From Pontederia crassipes (Eukaryota > Streptophyta > Magnoliopsida > Commelinales > Pontederiaceae), in contig CM060190.1 of the NCBI GenBank assembly GCA_030549335.1, positions 67,842,118 through 67,906,117 of the forward strand: a DNA stretch of 64,000 bases, given 5' to 3'. Under the pieces are notes generated by a model. The model ran no database searches. It saw only the letters and a list, made by a program, of their open reading frames with translations, and had not been told where the DNA came from. Shown piece after piece: positions 60,652 to 64,000 of this stretch. Numbering within the stretch: the first letter of the stretch is position 1; each line of letters begins with the position of its first letter. The translations under genes and the position numbers were made by a program.

Positions 60652-62794
60652 AATAGCACCTACAGTCATAAAGCATTCGCGATAACATTATGGAAGGCCT
60701 ACAAAGAGTATAAGCCCTGCACCTCTGCTTCATTATCATTAAGTCATTTAGACGAGTGGTCAAGAGCTAGTCCTTTTACTGTACCCAGTTAAGTATATAT
60801 TCCTGTTGACGCATACCCCTTATAGACTAACATCACTACTATTAAAGTACTGAAAGTTATACTCCTCAAAGATGCCTTCATGGTTGAATGGTGCCAGCAA
60901 AATGTCAATATATATAAGCAAATGCATGTATCTTGTCTAGGATGATAATTAAGGTAACTACCTACAAACCTAATGAACAAAAGCAGAGAGAGAGATAGAG
61001 AGAGAGAGAAACTAATATTTTAAGCAAATGTTCTTCAAAGCTTCATTAAATTCAACATTCTGTATGGTGCAATTCATGGAATGAGATATAGAAAAACTAG
61101 AGATGGGAAGACCTGAGAATTGAAGCCTCCTAGTGGATTTTGTTCTCAATGGTGGCCGGGCCATTAGGCTTCCTCAATGCTGATGGTGACCCTCTTTTCC
61201 TAGTGCAATCCGTACCCCTGTCTAGATTTTGCTTTTGATGTACTTCTAGGGGCATAATTAAAATAGCATGACATATGGAATGGTCTACAAATGAAATGCT
61301 CAACTTTTATTTGGCCTAGTAAATTAATTTAGTTATCTTTTTTTTGCCTTGTTAAAGCACAATTTGATAGCTAGTGCTTCCAAGAGTGATCACATGATTA
61401 AGTATTAATTGTTTCCTTAGTGACATTATTCTTGGAGACTCGACGGTATCCATGGTGGTCAAAAGTCAGAAATATTATATCATAAAGTTACAAAGGCTAA
61501 TCGACTAGCAATTGAGGAGAAAATGGTTGAGTAAGGGTCATTCAAAGGTATTTATAATATGATCATCCAACTTCACCAAATTCAATATGTAACATTACTA
61601 TCATCGAAGTTTAAGAATGTTTCAGCTGTGATCATGACGAACGGTTATCACCAATTAAGCAATAAATTGCTGGCATAAATGCTTAAGTAGTATCACATCA
61701 TTATTTTCTCTTTTTTTTTTGCGTCAGATTTAAAAATAAAATAAAATGTCATAAAGTCAATTTGTGTATTTAGACCCAAAAGGCTTGTTTGGATATTTTG
61801 TAAAAACTTATCAAAAATTTCTAAACCAACCTAAATTATATTTTACAAAGGGTCTTACAACGTATAAATCAAAGAAAAAAATAAACACTATAATATGGTG
61901 TTTGGTTATATCTTCAAATATTTGGTGCCAACTGAATCATTAGCGGAACGGTTAAATCATAGCAAGTGACCAAAGGCTGCACATTTCCTCAATTTTGCTA
62001 CCATTTTGTTACGGTCTATAAATGTCTACGATCGTCCGGCAGTGAGCTTTGATTTGGCACATAAGCCTTCCCCATATTTTTCTTACGATTTTTCTCAATT
62101 TTGAAATAAAAGTAATACAACTGTAGACTTCAATTTTTTTTAAAATAATTTATAAATTTTGATAAACAAGTCAATTACTCAATTGTGAATCCAATGAAAT
62201 GATAATAGTATATTGATCAATTAATATATTTTTTCGATTGTCATCGTAATATTTGAAGGTTGGATGAATATTTAAATTCATTATCAAACCGATTAATCTG
62301 TATCGGGATTGCATGTTTGACGATGTTAGATGAGACACACAAGTTTTGCATTCGAGATCTTGTTAATCGAGGACAAGTTGTTTAGAACTTCATCTCAATT
62401 GGATATATTTAGGATACTTGGCCAAATTTCGTATGATTAAAATATAATAGTTGTTTGGTTACATTGGTGAACATGTTTAACCCTTGAAAATTAATTAAGA
62501 CAGTCGTGGGAACTTCTTTGTAAATCACAATATATTGCATTTTTTTGTCTTCTTTCATCACAATATATTGCATTATTGTCTTCTCCACAAATATTTATCT
62601 CTCTTACATATATGGAACTAAAAGTTAATTTTACAATAATATTCTAATATGATTTGCTAGTTGTTAAATTCTAGCACATACATTCTCTTTTCTACTTTTA
62701 AAATATAAACTTTCGTCTTTTGATTAATTATGATCTTGCATGCATAAATAATTATATATTGCATGTTGAATGGACCAATTTGATGTATTTAATG
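60652..62794. other. AT-rich intergenic DNA
   Basis: No gene is visible. A (GA)n microsatellite lies at about 60984-61010. Confidence 0.55.
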
Positions 62795-63673
62795 ATTGTA
62801 TAACACCCATTTAGTGAAGCATTGTGTAACGCTCCTATCATCACCGTCCATTTCAAATTTGTTGCTGAGATCTAAACTACTAAACTACTTCCCCCTCTCC
62901 CCATTTCTTCTCCGCCCTCTCTCTCTCTCTTCTCTCTCTTCTCTCTCTCCCCTCCGGCATTCCTGATCTACCTCCAGTGCTCCTCGTCGCCATCGTCGCC
63001 CCTCCCCTCCGATCTACATTGCCGCTGCCTCTCCCCTCCGATTGTCATGCCGCCGTCGCCCCTCCCCTCCGATCGCCATGCCGTCGCAGCCCCTCCCCTC
63101 CGATTTCTCTAAGATTTGCGTCGTCGTCGTGCCGTGGCCGCCCCGCTCCTCCAATCTCCTCGATCTGCGCCGTCACTGTGCCGGTGCCGTCCCTCTCCTC
63201 CGATCTCTCCCCGATCTACATCGTCGTCGCGCCGCCGCCGCTCTTCTCCTCCGATCTGCACCGTCCCTCCCCTCCGATATGCGCCGCCGCCGCCCCTCCC
63301 CTTCGATCTCTCCCCGGATCTGCGCCACCGCCGTCACTCCCCTCCGATCTCTCCCCGGTCTGCTTCGTCGCTCCGCTCTCCTCTGTTCTCTCCGCTCCCC
63401 GATCTGTGACGCCGACGCTTTCCCTCCCCTCCGATCTCTCTCTTCTCTCCTCCGATCGCCGCCCCCATCTTCAGTCAGCGCCGTCGTCGCCTCCCCTCCC
63501 CTCCGATCCGGCGTCGATGGCCAGGGTGCCGGCGATGGTGAGGTGAGGTGGTTTCGAGGGAAGAGAGATGGTTTTTTTTATTTTAAGATGGTTTTGATCT
63601 GAGCCACATATCTAAAATGGATGACGATGATAGAAGCGTTACACAATACTTTATCAAATGGGTATTACACAAT
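62795..63673. mobile_element. TIR element with GC-rich core
   Basis: The left arm starts ATTGTATAACACCCATTT and the inverted right arm ATTGTGTAATACCCATTT. They continue together through ATTGTGTAACGC and CTATCATC for about 58 bp, with few mismatches. The core has a (CT)n tract (about 62917-62955) and then some 550 bp of imperfect 'cgcccctcccctccgatct' repeats. Open frames across this (62977-63546 and others in all three plus frames) are low-complexity Pro/Ser/Arg/Leu strings and not credible genes. No target duplication could be fixed. Confidence 0.65.
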
Positions 63674-64000
63674 TACTAAACCCATTACATATATATATGT
63701 GTTATGTACATTTTTACATTGCAAACAATATGCAAAACATCATCTGTACTAAACATTCAATTGCATGGGGACAATGGAAAGTTAACCTGAATCCACCGTT
63801 GTGTACAAAATGTTGGGAAATGCAACAAAAACAAGCATTTGCCATCCAAAGGCACGCACAAATTAAGCACAAGGATCATGACCATGTCCTCCTAGTGCTA
63901 GACAAAGTGAAGCAAGCCAAGACAGCCATCATCAAACTTATCAAGGTCGACCTGCATATTTTGCCATCACAAATTACCCTTTTCTTCTTTCCCTCAATTA
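63674..64000. other. Intergenic DNA
   Basis: Nothing recognised; a short TA tract lies near 63690. Confidence 0.5.

Noticed and set aside
62977-63602. Three overlapping long plus-strand frames (97-189 codons)
   Set aside because: Low-complexity Pro/Ser/Arg/Leu strings in all three frames from a GC-rich periodic repeat. No domain, and no reason to prefer one frame.
1-64000. CRISPR arrays, bacterial operons or phage-like clusters
   Set aside because: The window is clearly plant nuclear DNA; the repeats seen are microsatellites, LTRs, TIR elements and local duplications.

Overview
The window is nuclear DNA of a flowering plant. Its genes are split by spliceosomal introns and sit as GC-rich islands in very AT-rich intergenic DNA full of (TA)n tracts, MITEs, solo LTRs and retrotransposons. 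The GC-rich first exons, the intronless GC-rich PPR gene and the style of the E2F and ALMT proteins suggest a monocot (commelinid, perhaps Zingiberales- or palm-like). This is an inference; no marker in the window fixes the species.

Layout. 1-4290: mostly non-coding, with one unidentified membrane-protein exon on the minus strand. 4291-9488 (-): a complete 14-exon E2F cell-cycle transcription factor, with a TRIM retroelement in intron 1 and one GC-AG intron. 9.8-29.3 kb: a gene-poor repeat block. It holds MITEs, an inverted LTR-like unit (17209-19846), a TIR element with a GC-rich core (19926-20783) whose right terminus was hit by a 2.8-kb solo LTR (20784-23619, target duplication TTTAC), a second TIR element with a GC-rich core (26941-27768) and a foldback Mutator-like MITE (28772-29299). 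29547-30194 (-): an NDR1/HIN1-like LEA_2 membrane protein. 36664-38787 (-): a three-exon plastid PSB27-like photosystem II assembly protein. 39174-39245 (+): tRNA-Pro(AGG). 39892-40833 (+): a short PLS-type PPR protein. 44919-48037 (+): a young, internally deleted Ty3/gypsy chromovirus with LTRs, PBS and target duplication CAGTA, followed at once by an apparently perfect 526-bp tandem duplication. 54108-56369 (-): a six-exon aluminium-activated malate transporter (ALMT). 58198-60646: a second solo LTR (target duplication ATATC) carrying a striking array of palindromic GGTCGACC motifs. 62795-63673: a third TIR element with a GC-rich core.

The cellular genes are unrelated housekeeping or stress genes with their own promoters; no operon-like or cluster logic is visible. 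The most unusual material is in the mobile DNA: the palindrome array in the solo LTR, the TIR elements with GC-rich interiors, the precise nesting of an LTR in a TIR end, and the single-frame deletion derivative of a chromovirus. I found no evidence for a wholly new biological system.
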